From positions 2,380,001 to 2,444,000 of the forward strand of contig NZ_CP090949.1 of assembly GCF_023823125.1 (NCBI RefSeq): a stretch of DNA of 64,000 nt, read 5' to 3'. Below the pieces are notes generated by a model that searched no databases, was not told where the DNA came from, and saw nothing but the letters and a program-made list of their open reading frames with translations. The stretch is from Erythrobacter aurantius. Lineage in GTDB: Bacteria; Pseudomonadota; Alphaproteobacteria; Sphingomonadales; Sphingomonadaceae. The first letter of the stretch is position 1. Each line of letters starts with the position of its first letter. Below are positions 1-8,012 of this stretch, piece after piece. Position numbers and translations under genes: made by a program.

Positions 1-1774
1 CGCTGCTTGGGGCAATCTTCCAGTTTCCTCCCACCAACTCGGTCTGCACCGTCTCCCGACTGATGGGATCCGAGAAGATCGGCCCTTCCATCCGTTTGAC
101 ACCGCAATCCTTGAGCTTCTGGAAAATTGTCGTCGTCTCGATCCCGTTGGCAATGGTGTCCATCCGAAGGGCGTTGGCGAGCGCGACAATTGCCGTGATC
201 AAACCGAGGTCGGAGGTGTCGTTCTTTTCGGCTTCGCTTATGAGATTTTCGTCAATCTTGATCGCATCAAAGGGCGCGCGCCGCAGGTAGGCCAGCGAGG
301 AATAACCACTGCCGAATTCATCGAGGGTCAACCGAACGCCGAGCTTGAACAGTTGATCGAGGGTACGATCAACCGCGCTCGTGTCGCCAAAGAACACTGC
401 CTCACTGATTTCCAGTTCAAGCCGGGCTGCAGATATGTCCGCTTCCTGCAGAGCCTCGCCAACCGCTTCAACGAAGCCGTCAGCAGCAAACAGGGCGACC
501 GGCACATTGACGGCTACCCGGATTGAGTCCGGCCATTGCACCGCGTCCTTGCAGGCTTCTCGAATGGCCCAAGTGCCGACTTCCCCCACTTGGCTCGAAC
601 CGTCGATGATTGATGCAAATTCTTCTTCGTCTATCTCACCACGCTGGGGATGGTTCCAGCAAATGTGAGCTTCGAGAGCGCGCACTTCTTCGGTGTCGGC
701 GGAAACAATCGGCTCGTACTTGAGGAACAATTGCTCGTCTCTGACAGCCGCCCCAAGGTCCTCTTCCAGGCGGCGGCGGAATAGAGCCTCGTTCTCTAGT
801 TCCCCCGAAAAGAAGCGGAATTGCCCTCTTCCCCCGTTCTTGGCCGCGTAAAGGGCAAGGTCAGCCGACTTGACTACCTCGTCGGCTGTCACCCCGTCGT
901 GTGGGGCGATGGCAATGCCAACGGAGCAGCCGATCACACAGCGACCTTCTTCGAGCGAATATGGCTGCTTGAGCATCGTGATGACCTTCATCGCGATGTC
1001 GCCCAGTTCGCCGCGATCGTCCTTGTCCGGGATCAGGACCTGGAATTCGTCACCGCCAAGCCGTCCGATCTCGCAATCGACCTCGATCGAGCGGCGCAGC
1101 CTTTCGGCAACCTGCTTCAGCAGCTCGTCCCCGGCGGCATGGCCTAGAGTGTCATTGACGTGTTTGAACTTGTCGAGATCCAGCATCATGATCGCGCAGT
1201 TGCGCTTGGCCGCCTTGAATGCGGTGATCGTGCTTTCGATCTGATGTTTCATCCGGTGCCTGTTGGACAATCCGGTGAGTGAATCGAACTTGGCGAGACG
1301 TTCGGTCTCTTCCTCCCGATAGTACTCCTCGGTGATATCGGCACCGGTACCGCGGAAGCCGCAAAACTCGCCGTCTTCAATGATCGGCTGACCCGCAAGA
1401 CGGAGCACCGCTCCCTGCGGTCGCTTCTCCGCTCGCACCGCGAATCCCGAAAAGGCCCGGTGCGCGTTGAGCATCAACGAAAGCGATTTGCTGCGCCCTT
1501 CACGATCAGCGGAGACGAATACCGAAGGCAACGGCTTGCCCAGCAGGTCATCGAGAGCAATGTCGATACGATCAGCAATCGTGGCACTGAGATAGGTCAG
1601 CTTGCCGTCCTTGTCGCTTGCCCAGAACCAGCCAAGGCCAGACCGCTCAAGCTCATTGAGCATGGCAAGCTTCTCGCCATCGGAAAGCGCGCTTGCCGAC
1701 TTCCCGGAACCAGAAGTCGCGCTTGCTGCGGCAACCTTCGATCCGCTTCTGGACAAGAAACCCTTGAGGGGCAC
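1..1774 (-). CDS. PAS-GGDEF-EAL cyclic-di-GMP protein with degenerate EAL domain (3' end outside window)
   Basis: About 591 codons are visible and the C-terminus lies beyond position 1. A PAS-like sensor (about residues 40-150) is followed by a GGDEF domain with an intact GGDEF motif at residues 240-244, so diguanylate cyclase activity is plausible; no RxxD inhibitory site lies five residues upstream. The EAL domain keeps its overall pattern but key positions differ from the intact paralogue next door: Q354 is E, the EAL triplet at 368-370 reads EAH, R372 is C, D486 of the DDFGTGYSS loop is E, and E543 of the AEGVE motif is N. Phosphodiesterase activity is therefore unlikely (inference). I chose a GTG start at 1774 because GGAAGGAAGAGG lies just upstream, an in-frame TAA precedes it, and it aligns with the paralogue start. 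It follows the paralogue on the same strand after 162 bases. Confidence 0.88.
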   Translation of the reverse strand, partial: MPLKGFLSRSGSKVAAASATSGSGKSASALSDGEKLAMLNELERSGLGWFWASDKDGKLTYLSATIADRIDIALDDLLGKPLPSVFVSADREGRSKSLSLMLNAHRAFSGFAVRAEKRPQGAVLRLAGQPIIEDGEFCGFRGTGADITEEYYREEETERLAKFDSLTGLSNRHRMKHQIESTITAFKAAKRNCAIMMLDLDKFKHVNDTLGHAAGDELLKQVAERLRRSIEVDCEIGRLGGDEFQVLIPDKDDRGELGDIAMKVITMLKQPYSLEEGRCVIGCSVGIAIAPHDGVTADEVVKSADLALYAAKNGGRGQFRFFSGELENEALFRRRLEEDLGAAVRDEQLFLKYEPIVSADTEEVRALEAHICWNHPQRGEIDEEEFASIIDGSSQVGEVGTWAIREACKDAVQWPDSIRVAVNVPVALFAADGFVEAVGEALQEADISAARLELEISEAVFFGDTSAVDRTLDQLFKLGVRLTLDEFGSGYSSLAYLRRAPFDAIKIDENLISEAEKNDTSDLGLITAIVALANALRMDTIANGIETTTIFQKLKDCGVKRMEGPIFSDPISRETVQTELVGGNWKIAPSS

Positions 1775-1936
1775 GTTTGCCTCTTCCTTCCCGTCAGACC
1801 CCAAAATATAGGGTTTTTACGTACTTCACGTTGCGTAAAGCCGGTTGGTTATTTTTTGGCTAATGACCGCGGTTAACGGCACATGATCGAGCACTATCGT
1901 TTTGGGGCGGCGTGATCCGGGCGCCACGCCCTTCGA

Positions 1937-4129
1937 TCAGTCTCGGCGAGTGCTGGTGATGTCGACTTCGACGAAGTACTTGGTGCTGGAACGCATGGCG
2001 CCGGTAAGCGCGGCAACTGCTTCGTCGTTGAGCGAGCGAAGCGGGCGTCCCGCCGCTTCGATCTGATAGGGCGACACGCGGTGGCGGGTGCACAGGCCAT
2101 CGGCCCCATCGCTGATCAAAGGCGTTTCGAATTCAACGCCCTGACTGAACCCTTCCGAACGACGCACGGTTGCAACAGCAAGCTGGCCGCCTCCAAGGTC
2201 AAGTACGATGTCCGTGCCAACTGGAACATCCAGCAAGCCTTCGATCTTGGCCCCAGTCCTTGAGAGATTGCGCAGGAAAACGTTGTATCGATCATCGCCG
2301 TGGATGAGCCCGATCTTGCGGAATTCAGTGCGCCGATCAGAGCGGTATTTTTCCGGGCCCTTGGGCACGAATTTCAGTTCACCCGTCGCAAGCCGTTCCT
2401 CGATCTCTAACTGAGGCAGCGCTCGGGCAAAAAGCATCCCCTCGACGTGCGATACACCGCGATCGGTTACTGCTCTGAGTTCGTCCTTCGTCTCAACGCC
2501 TTCGGCAACCGTTTCCATGCCCAATGCCGATGCCAGACTGACGACAGCGGAGATGATCGCATCATTTCGGTTATCGGGCGATGCACAGCCGCGCACGAAG
2601 CTCTGATCGATCTTGATCTTGTCGAACGGCGCATCACGAAGATAGCCGAGCGAAGAATAGCCGGTGCCGAAATCGTCCAGCGCCAGCTTTACGCCAAGCT
2701 CCTTGAGTTCGTTGAACACGCGGAAAGCGCGCTCCATGTCGCCAACGAACACGCTTTCAGTGATTTCGAGCTCGACCCGCGCCGGGTTGACGCCGCTTGT
2801 CTTCAACGCGCGGCGCACGACATCAACAAAATCTTCCGAGGAGAATTGCACTGCCGAGACGTTGACTGCGGCACGGATATCGCCGGGCCATTCCCTGATC
2901 GTCTCGCAAACCCGCAAGAGCGCCCATGCGCCGAGTTCGCGGATAATTCCAACCTCTTCAGCCACAGGGATGAAATCTGCCGGAGAGATCATCCCGCGCT
3001 CGCTGTGGTTCCAGCGCATCAACGCCTCGACACAGACGACTTCATGGCGATTGACGTCGAGGATCGGCTGATAATGCATTTCCAGTTCGTCACGGCTGAT
3101 TGCGTCGCGCAGATCGGCTTCGATCTGGTGGCGATAGCTGGCCTTGTCCCGCAACTCGTTGGAATAGAAACGGAACTGCCCGCGACCGCCACCCTTGGCC
3201 GAATAGAGCGCGAGGTCTGCTGCCTTGACCAGCTCATCCGACTCGATTCCGTCGAAAGGCGCGACGGCGACACCAACCGAACAACCGATGACAGCACGCA
3301 TCCCGTTGATCGAATAGGGTTGCGAGACCATCTGGATGACCCGCATCGCCAGATCGCCCAGCGTGCCACGATCATCGACGTCAGGCATGATGACTTCGAA
3401 TTCGTCGCCCCCGATACGTCCGATTTCGACACCCTCTCCAAGAACCCGTGCGAGGCGGCCAGCCACCTGCTTGAGCAGCTCGTCACCAGCCGGATGACCC
3501 ATTGTGTCATTGACCTGTTTGAACCGGTCGAGGTCGATCAGCATGATCGCGCAAGACCGCTTTGAAGCTTTGAAGGCGGTCAGGGTCGCTTCGAGTTGCG
3601 ACGACATGCGATGCCGGTTGGAAAGCCCGGTAAGCGAGTCATAGCGCGACATCTTTTCTGCATCGCGCTGGTGCTTGAAGCTTTCGGAAACGTCGCGGAC
3701 AATTCCGTGGTAGCCGGAGAATTTGCCGCCCGCGTCGGTTTGGGGAACACCGGCGATTTCCCACCATGACTCGCCCGCACCTTCTCCACGATCCAGCCTG
3801 ACAGTCGTGGGCTTGATCGAGTTGCGCTTTGCAAGCTGGAATTTCAAAGGCCGTTCGCCACCGGAATCTTCGCTGCCCTCTACAGGCAGGAACACTTCCG
3901 TCATCGGTCTGCCCACGATGTCCGAGGCAGGCCTGCCGATCCGGCGGACGGCCGGTTCCGAAATGTACTGAATGCGGCCTTCCGCATCACTGGCCCAGAA
4001 CCATCCGAGATCGGAGTTTTCGAGGCTCTGCAACAGGTGTGCACGGCCGAACTTTTGCTCCGACAGGACGGGGGAATCGGATTCGGGTTCACCCGAACCG
4101 TTCTTGAAGCGGGAAAGCAGGCCAGCCAT
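1937..4129 (-). CDS. PAS-GGDEF-EAL-PilZ cyclic-di-GMP turnover and sensing protein
   Basis: 730 residues. A PAS-like domain (about 40-150) is followed by GGDEF (motif 240-244), an EAL domain with canonical residues (YQP at 353-355, EAL at 368-370, DDFGTGYSS at 485-493, KID at 506-508, AEGVE at 542-546), then a PilZ domain (R600xxxR604 and NLSRTG at 621-626). By family knowledge GGDEF makes and EAL degrades cyclic-di-GMP, while PilZ binds it, so the protein may sense its own product (inference). It aligns residue for residue with the neighbouring paralogue through the first 240 positions, indicating tandem duplication. The start MAGLLSRF at 4129 was chosen from that alignment and a GAGGAG sequence upstream; the frame stays open to 4387, but that extension has no counterpart in the paralogue. 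Confidence 0.9.
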   Translation of the reverse strand: MAGLLSRFKNGSGEPESDSPVLSEQKFGRAHLLQSLENSDLGWFWASDAEGRIQYISEPAVRRIGRPASDIVGRPMTEVFLPVEGSEDSGGERPLKFQLAKRNSIKPTTVRLDRGEGAGESWWEIAGVPQTDAGGKFSGYHGIVRDVSESFKHQRDAEKMSRYDSLTGLSNRHRMSSQLEATLTAFKASKRSCAIMLIDLDRFKQVNDTMGHPAGDELLKQVAGRLARVLGEGVEIGRIGGDEFEVIMPDVDDRGTLGDLAMRVIQMVSQPYSINGMRAVIGCSVGVAVAPFDGIESDELVKAADLALYSAKGGGRGQFRFYSNELRDKASYRHQIEADLRDAISRDELEMHYQPILDVNRHEVVCVEALMRWNHSERGMISPADFIPVAEEVGIIRELGAWALLRVCETIREWPGDIRAAVNVSAVQFSSEDFVDVVRRALKTSGVNPARVELEITESVFVGDMERAFRVFNELKELGVKLALDDFGTGYSSLGYLRDAPFDKIKIDQSFVRGCASPDNRNDAIISAVVSLASALGMETVAEGVETKDELRAVTDRGVSHVEGMLFARALPQLEIEERLATGELKFVPKGPEKYRSDRRTEFRKIGLIHGDDRYNVFLRNLSRTGAKIEGLLDVPVGTDIVLDLGGGQLAVATVRRSEGFSQGVEFETPLISDGADGLCTRHRVSPYQIEAAGRPLRSLNDEAVAALTGAMRSSTKYFVEVDITSTRRD

Positions 4130-4347
4130 TTGCGCGTAAGACTCCTCGTATTGAGCCCAGACGCGATAGCTTTCAGTAGTGAACATTTGGATAACCGTGC
4201 TTAACCACGATGCCTGATTGCGGGCCGCAAACTGAAAAGCCGGGCAATTCACTCGGCGCTTCGGCTTGTCAGATGAATGCGAACAGGCCATTTGTTCACC
4301 AATTCGCAGAACAACGCCGAATTCAGCAATCGCAAAGGGGATATGGG

Positions 4348-6045
4348 ATGGCACAAGGCACCGTGAAGCTCGAGAATGAAGCGGCACAATCGACCAACGC
4401 GCTAGGGCCGCTTGTCGGTGTCGCGCGCGAGGATTTCGTCAGCGCCGTTGCCTTGCTGCTCCGCGAAACTGCATCCGATCCCAATCGTCTGATGAAACAC
4501 GCCCGGACATGGGGCGAAGACATGGTCAAGATCATGACCGGCAAGAGCGAGCTGAAGCCCGATCCCAAGGACAAGCGGTTCATGGACCCGGCGTGGCAAT
4601 ACAACCCGTTCTTCCGTGCCGGCGCCCAATATTATCTCGCGGTGCAAAAGGGCATGCGCAACTGGCTCGAAGACCTTGAACTGGACGAGCTTGAACGCAA
4701 CCGCGCAAACTTCATTGCCAATATCATCCTCGACGGAATTGCGCCGACCAATACGCTAGCCGGCAACCCGATGGCGCAAAAGCAGATCATCAATTCCGGC
4801 GGCCTGTCGCTGATCAAGGGGCTGCAGAACGCCTACAACGACATCGTCCACAACAAGGGGATGGTAAGCCAGGTCGACAAACGCCCGTTCAAACTGGGTG
4901 AAAACATCGCCACCTCCAAGGGCAACGTCGTGCATCGCACCGAAATGTACGAGCTGATCCATTACGCCCCGACAACGGACGAGGTGTACGAGATCCCGCA
5001 GCTGACGATCCCGCCGCAGATCAACAAGATGTACATCAATGACCTGTCGCCGGAAAAATCGATCATCAAATGGCAGGTCGACAACGGGCTTCAGACCTTT
5101 GTCATTTCCTGGCGCAACCCTTCGAAGGAACAAGGCCATTGGGACATGGCCGATTACATCGCGTCATGCGAAGAAGCTTTGGCGGTCGTGTCGGAAATCA
5201 CCGGATCGAAAAAGGTCAACGTTTCCGCCGGCTGTTCGGGCGGCCAGACCGCCTCTGTCCTCGCGTCAAAGCTCGCCGCGACGAACAACCCCGTACTTGG
5301 CACTCTGACGCTAATGGTGTGCGTGCTGCACCCCAAACAGACCGACATCGAAGCCGGTTCGCTCGTCAGCGAAAACGGCATGGCGCTTGCCCGCCAGCGG
5401 GCGGCGAAGGCCGGTATCATCAAGGCGGACGATCTGGCGCGCGGTTTTGCCTGGCTCCGCCCGAACGATCTGATCTGGAACTATGTGATCAACAACTACC
5501 TGCTGGGAATGGATCCACCCGCCTTCGACGTGCTGTTCTGGAACGCGGACGCGACCAACCTTTCCGCCAGCCTGATGGGCGATTTCCTGACGCTGTATGA
5601 AACGCTCGCCTTCACCAAGCAGGGCGAAGTCGAGATGGCGGATCACAAGGTCGATCTGAGCAAGGTGACCTCCGACCTGTTCATCCTTGGCGGTGTCACC
5701 GATCACATCACCCCTTGGAAAGCGACCTATCGTTCGACCCAGTTGTTCGGCTCAAAACACGTCACCTACGTCCTCAGCCAATCAGGCCACATGCAGGCGA
5801 TCCTCAACCCGCCGGGCAACCCCAAGGCGAAGTATTACGTCCAGAAGAAGAAGGGCAAACTGCCTGAGACGGCTGACGAATGGTTGCAGGGTACCGAAGA
5901 GGTAAAGGGCAGCTGGTGGCCGTTCTGGATGGAGTGGATTCAGGCGCGTTCGGGCGGAAAGGTGCCTGCGCCCGCCGAAGTCGGCAGCAAGGCGCATCCC
6001 CCGCTGGAAAGCGCACCGGGACTCTACGTCGTCGAAGAAGTCTGA
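4348..6045 (+). CDS. phaC: Poly(3-hydroxyalkanoate) synthase, class II-like
   Basis: 565 residues. It polymerises hydroxyacyl-CoA into PHA storage polyester at the granule surface. The PhaC box reads GCSGG with nucleophile C296; D452 (TDHITPW) and H481 (SGHMQ) complete the triad. The phrases DLSPEKS, LQTFVISWRNPS, FAWLRPNDLIWNYVINNYLLG and ILNPPGNPKA match the pseudomonad PhaC1/PhaC2 branch rather than the class I synthases common in alphaproteobacteria. The start at 4348 has AAAGGGG seven bases upstream; an in-frame start at 4210 would add 46 residues unlike the family. It is divergent from the cyclic-di-GMP gene across about 220 bases and is followed by a PHA depolymerase on the same strand. 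Substrate chain length is not proven by sequence alone. Confidence 0.93.
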   Translation: MAQGTVKLENEAAQSTNALGPLVGVAREDFVSAVALLLRETASDPNRLMKHARTWGEDMVKIMTGKSELKPDPKDKRFMDPAWQYNPFFRAGAQYYLAVQKGMRNWLEDLELDELERNRANFIANIILDGIAPTNTLAGNPMAQKQIINSGGLSLIKGLQNAYNDIVHNKGMVSQVDKRPFKLGENIATSKGNVVHRTEMYELIHYAPTTDEVYEIPQLTIPPQINKMYINDLSPEKSIIKWQVDNGLQTFVISWRNPSKEQGHWDMADYIASCEEALAVVSEITGSKKVNVSAGCSGGQTASVLASKLAATNNPVLGTLTLMVCVLHPKQTDIEAGSLVSENGMALARQRAAKAGIIKADDLARGFAWLRPNDLIWNYVINNYLLGMDPPAFDVLFWNADATNLSASLMGDFLTLYETLAFTKQGEVEMADHKVDLSKVTSDLFILGGVTDHITPWKATYRSTQLFGSKHVTYVLSQSGHMQAILNPPGNPKAKYYVQKKKGKLPETADEWLQGTEEVKGSWWPFWMEWIQARSGGKVPAPAEVGSKAHPPLESAPGLYVVEEV

Positions 6046-6168
6046 TACAGGCGCAGCCGTAAAGATGAATTTACAGCTTATGGGAGGCACGTGTCGCACG
6101 GGATCTGCGATGCGTGTCCCCCACCCACGGCGCACCCCTTATGCGCGCCCACCAAGGACGGGTTTATC

Positions 6169-7038
6169 GTGACGGAAATCATGGACGAAGCGGTCATTTC
6201 GATGGAGCAAGTGGCCGGGCGGACGCTACGGGTTGCTACATGGCGGCTGCAAAAACAGAGCGAGCACCTGCCGATCCTGTTCTTCAACGGCATTGGTGCG
6301 AATATCGAAGCCGTGGCCCCGCTGGCAGCTGCCATGCCGGAGCGCGGATTCATCATGTTCGACATGCCCGGAACCGGCGAATCACCCGATCCGATCATCC
6401 CCTACAACCCCTTCACCATGAGCTGGACCGCTGCGGAACTGCTTGGCCGGTTCGGCCTTGGCGAAGTGGATGTGATGGGTGTTTCATGGGGCGGTGCGAT
6501 GGCGCAGCACTTTGCGCTCCAGCACCCGGCCCGAACCCGTCGGCTGACGCTGATCGCGACCACGCCGGGCATGGCGATGGTGCCGGGCAACCCCGCCGCC
6601 TTCACCAAGATGGCCAATCCGCGCCGCTATATCGATCCCGAATTCATGAACGAGCATTTCGCGACGCTATACGGCGGAGCCGACGCTGACGGTGCGGCAC
6701 ACCAGAAGGACAGCCACATCGGGCGGTTGAAGCCCCCTTCCCCGCGCGGATACATGTATCAACTGCTGTGCATGCTGGGCTGGACCAGTCTGCCCGCGCT
6801 GCCCTTCCTCAAGAAGGAAACGCTGATCATGATGGGTGAGGACGACCAGATCGTGCGCCCGATCAACGGCCAAATCCTGAAGGCGATGATCCCCAATTCG
6901 CGCATCAAGATGTTTGCGGGCGGCGGTCACCTGTTCCTGCTGACCCATGCCGATGAAAGCGTCGCCGCAATCCGCGAATTCCTCGACGCTCCGGAAACCG
7001 AGGCGGAAAAAGACCGCGTGGGCGCTTACGCCGCCTAA
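6169..7038 (+). CDS. phaZ: Intracellular poly(3-hydroxyalkanoate) depolymerase, PhaZ type (alpha/beta hydrolase)
   Basis: 289 residues from the chosen start. It would hydrolyse stored PHA from inside the cell. The FNGIGAN phrase near the oxyanion site, nucleophile motif GVSWGG, acid in MGEDDQIV, histidine in GGHLFLLT and the segment NPRRYIDP are hallmarks of the pseudomonad medium-chain-length depolymerase. GTG at 6169 has AAGGA about ten bases upstream; ATG at 6181 and GTG at 6091 (GGGAGG very close upstream) are alternatives, the last adding 26 non-homologous residues. It lies 123 bases after phaC and probably shares its transcript, giving a synthesis/breakdown pair. Its TAA stop overlaps the opposite-strand stop of the next gene. 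Confidence 0.85.
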   Translation: MTEIMDEAVISMEQVAGRTLRVATWRLQKQSEHLPILFFNGIGANIEAVAPLAAAMPERGFIMFDMPGTGESPDPIIPYNPFTMSWTAAELLGRFGLGEVDVMGVSWGGAMAQHFALQHPARTRRLTLIATTPGMAMVPGNPAAFTKMANPRRYIDPEFMNEHFATLYGGADADGAAHQKDSHIGRLKPPSPRGYMYQLLCMLGWTSLPALPFLKKETLIMMGEDDQIVRPINGQILKAMIPNSRIKMFAGGGHLFLLTHADESVAAIREFLDAPETEAEKDRVGAYAA

Positions 7039-7943
7039 GCCGTGGGCAGCCAGGCTCTCAGTATGGCATTCACCTGATCCGGCGCATCCTGCTGAACCCA
7101 GTGGGATGCATCGGGCAGGCGGTGGACTTCCAGTTCGGGGACGTATTCTTCCGTCCCGTCGAGGCAGTGGATGTCGATCGCCACATCCTGTTCGCCCCAG
7201 ACGATCAAGGTCGGCACCTTGACCTGCCCTGCGCCTACATCGCGCGCATCCGGACGGCGGATGAGCGCGCGGTAGTAATTGAACATGGCGGTCAGCGCCC
7301 CCGGCATTGCCGCCGCCTGCCGGTAGGTTTCCCGCACAGTTTCGTCGAACAGGTGCGAATTGACCGTCGTTTCCTTGAACAGGCGCTTGATCGGCATCGC
7401 ACCCCCGCGGCCCAGCAACAGCTCGGGCAACATAGGCAATTGGAAGAAGAAGATGTACCAGCTCTTTCGCAGCTGCCGCCAAGTCTTCAATTCGCGCCGC
7501 CCGCATCTGGGATGCGGCACATTCATGATTACGAGCCGTTCGAGCGGCCTGATTTCCATTATGGCGAAATACCAGGCGATGATCGCACCCCAGTCATGCG
7601 CGATCAGCGTCACCTTGCTCGCCCCGCTGGCATCGATCAGCGCCGCGACATCCTGCGCCAAGGTTCTCAGCCTGTAAGCGTCAGTGCCCTCGGGTCGCGA
7701 AGTTCCGCCGTAACCACGCAGATTGGGGGCCCAGACGCGGTATCCCATTTCCGCCAGCAAAGGCATCTGGTGCCGCCAGCTGTAATGCAGTTCCGGAAAC
7801 CCGTGCAAACACAAGGCCAGATGATCGCCCTCGCCTGCGGTTGCGACTTCGAAAGTCAGGCTGCCTGCCTCGATCCATTCGATCGCAATTCCGCTGTCTG
7901 GTTCAGGCTGCCAACTGGCAGGTCCGCTGGGCTTCATGGTCAT
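7035..7943 (-). CDS. Alpha/beta hydrolase, epoxide hydrolase type
   Basis: 302 residues. The fold markers are an HGFPE oxyanion motif, an HDWGA nucleophile elbow with Asp as nucleophile, an acid in EQDVAID, and a histidine in ASHWVQQ, the set typical of soluble epoxide hydrolases; a lid tyrosine is possible in FNYYRAL. A related dehalogenase-like activity cannot be excluded. I use the ATG at 7943 (MTMKPSG); the frame stays open to 8216 but overlaps the divergent gene. The TAG stop (7035-7037) interlocks with the TAA stop of phaZ on the other strand. Confidence 0.85.
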   Translation of the reverse strand: MTMKPSGPASWQPEPDSGIAIEWIEAGSLTFEVATAGEGDHLALCLHGFPELHYSWRHQMPLLAEMGYRVWAPNLRGYGGTSRPEGTDAYRLRTLAQDVAALIDASGASKVTLIAHDWGAIIAWYFAIMEIRPLERLVIMNVPHPRCGRRELKTWRQLRKSWYIFFFQLPMLPELLLGRGGAMPIKRLFKETTVNSHLFDETVRETYRQAAAMPGALTAMFNYYRALIRRPDARDVGAGQVKVPTLIVWGEQDVAIDIHCLDGTEEYVPELEVHRLPDASHWVQQDAPDQVNAILRAWLPTA

Positions 7944-7944
7944 T

Positions 7945-7974
7945 TTGACAGCGTAGCAGCGTCCGGCGCGATAT
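7945..7974 (+). promoter_or_regulatory. Candidate sigma-70 type promoter for the D-aminoacylase-like gene
   Basis: TTGACA at 7945-7950 and CGATAT at 7969-7974 with an 18-base spacer. The second hexamer is one base off the CTATAT -10 form common in alphaproteobacteria. It lies in the short divergent gap and points to the gene at 8013. No transcript data. Confidence 0.45.
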
Positions 7975-8012
7975 GATAAGCCGGTTGCGAATAAAAACCG
8001 GGAGAGAGAGAA

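Noticed and set aside
1908..1930. Hairpin GGCGTG/CACGCC downstream of the PilZ-fusion gene as terminator
   Set aside because: Short stem, 10-base loop and no U-tract.
2447..3565. Long plus-strand open frame opposite the PAS-GGDEF-EAL-PilZ gene
   Set aside because: Antisense shadow of a well supported gene with no recognisable domain.
4130..4387. N-terminal extension of the PAS-GGDEF-EAL-PilZ protein to 4387
   Set aside because: Would overlap phaC and has no counterpart in the aligned paralogue.
6059..6074. Small inverted repeat GTAAA/TTTAC between phaC and phaZ
   Set aside because: Five-base arms are too short to assign a role.
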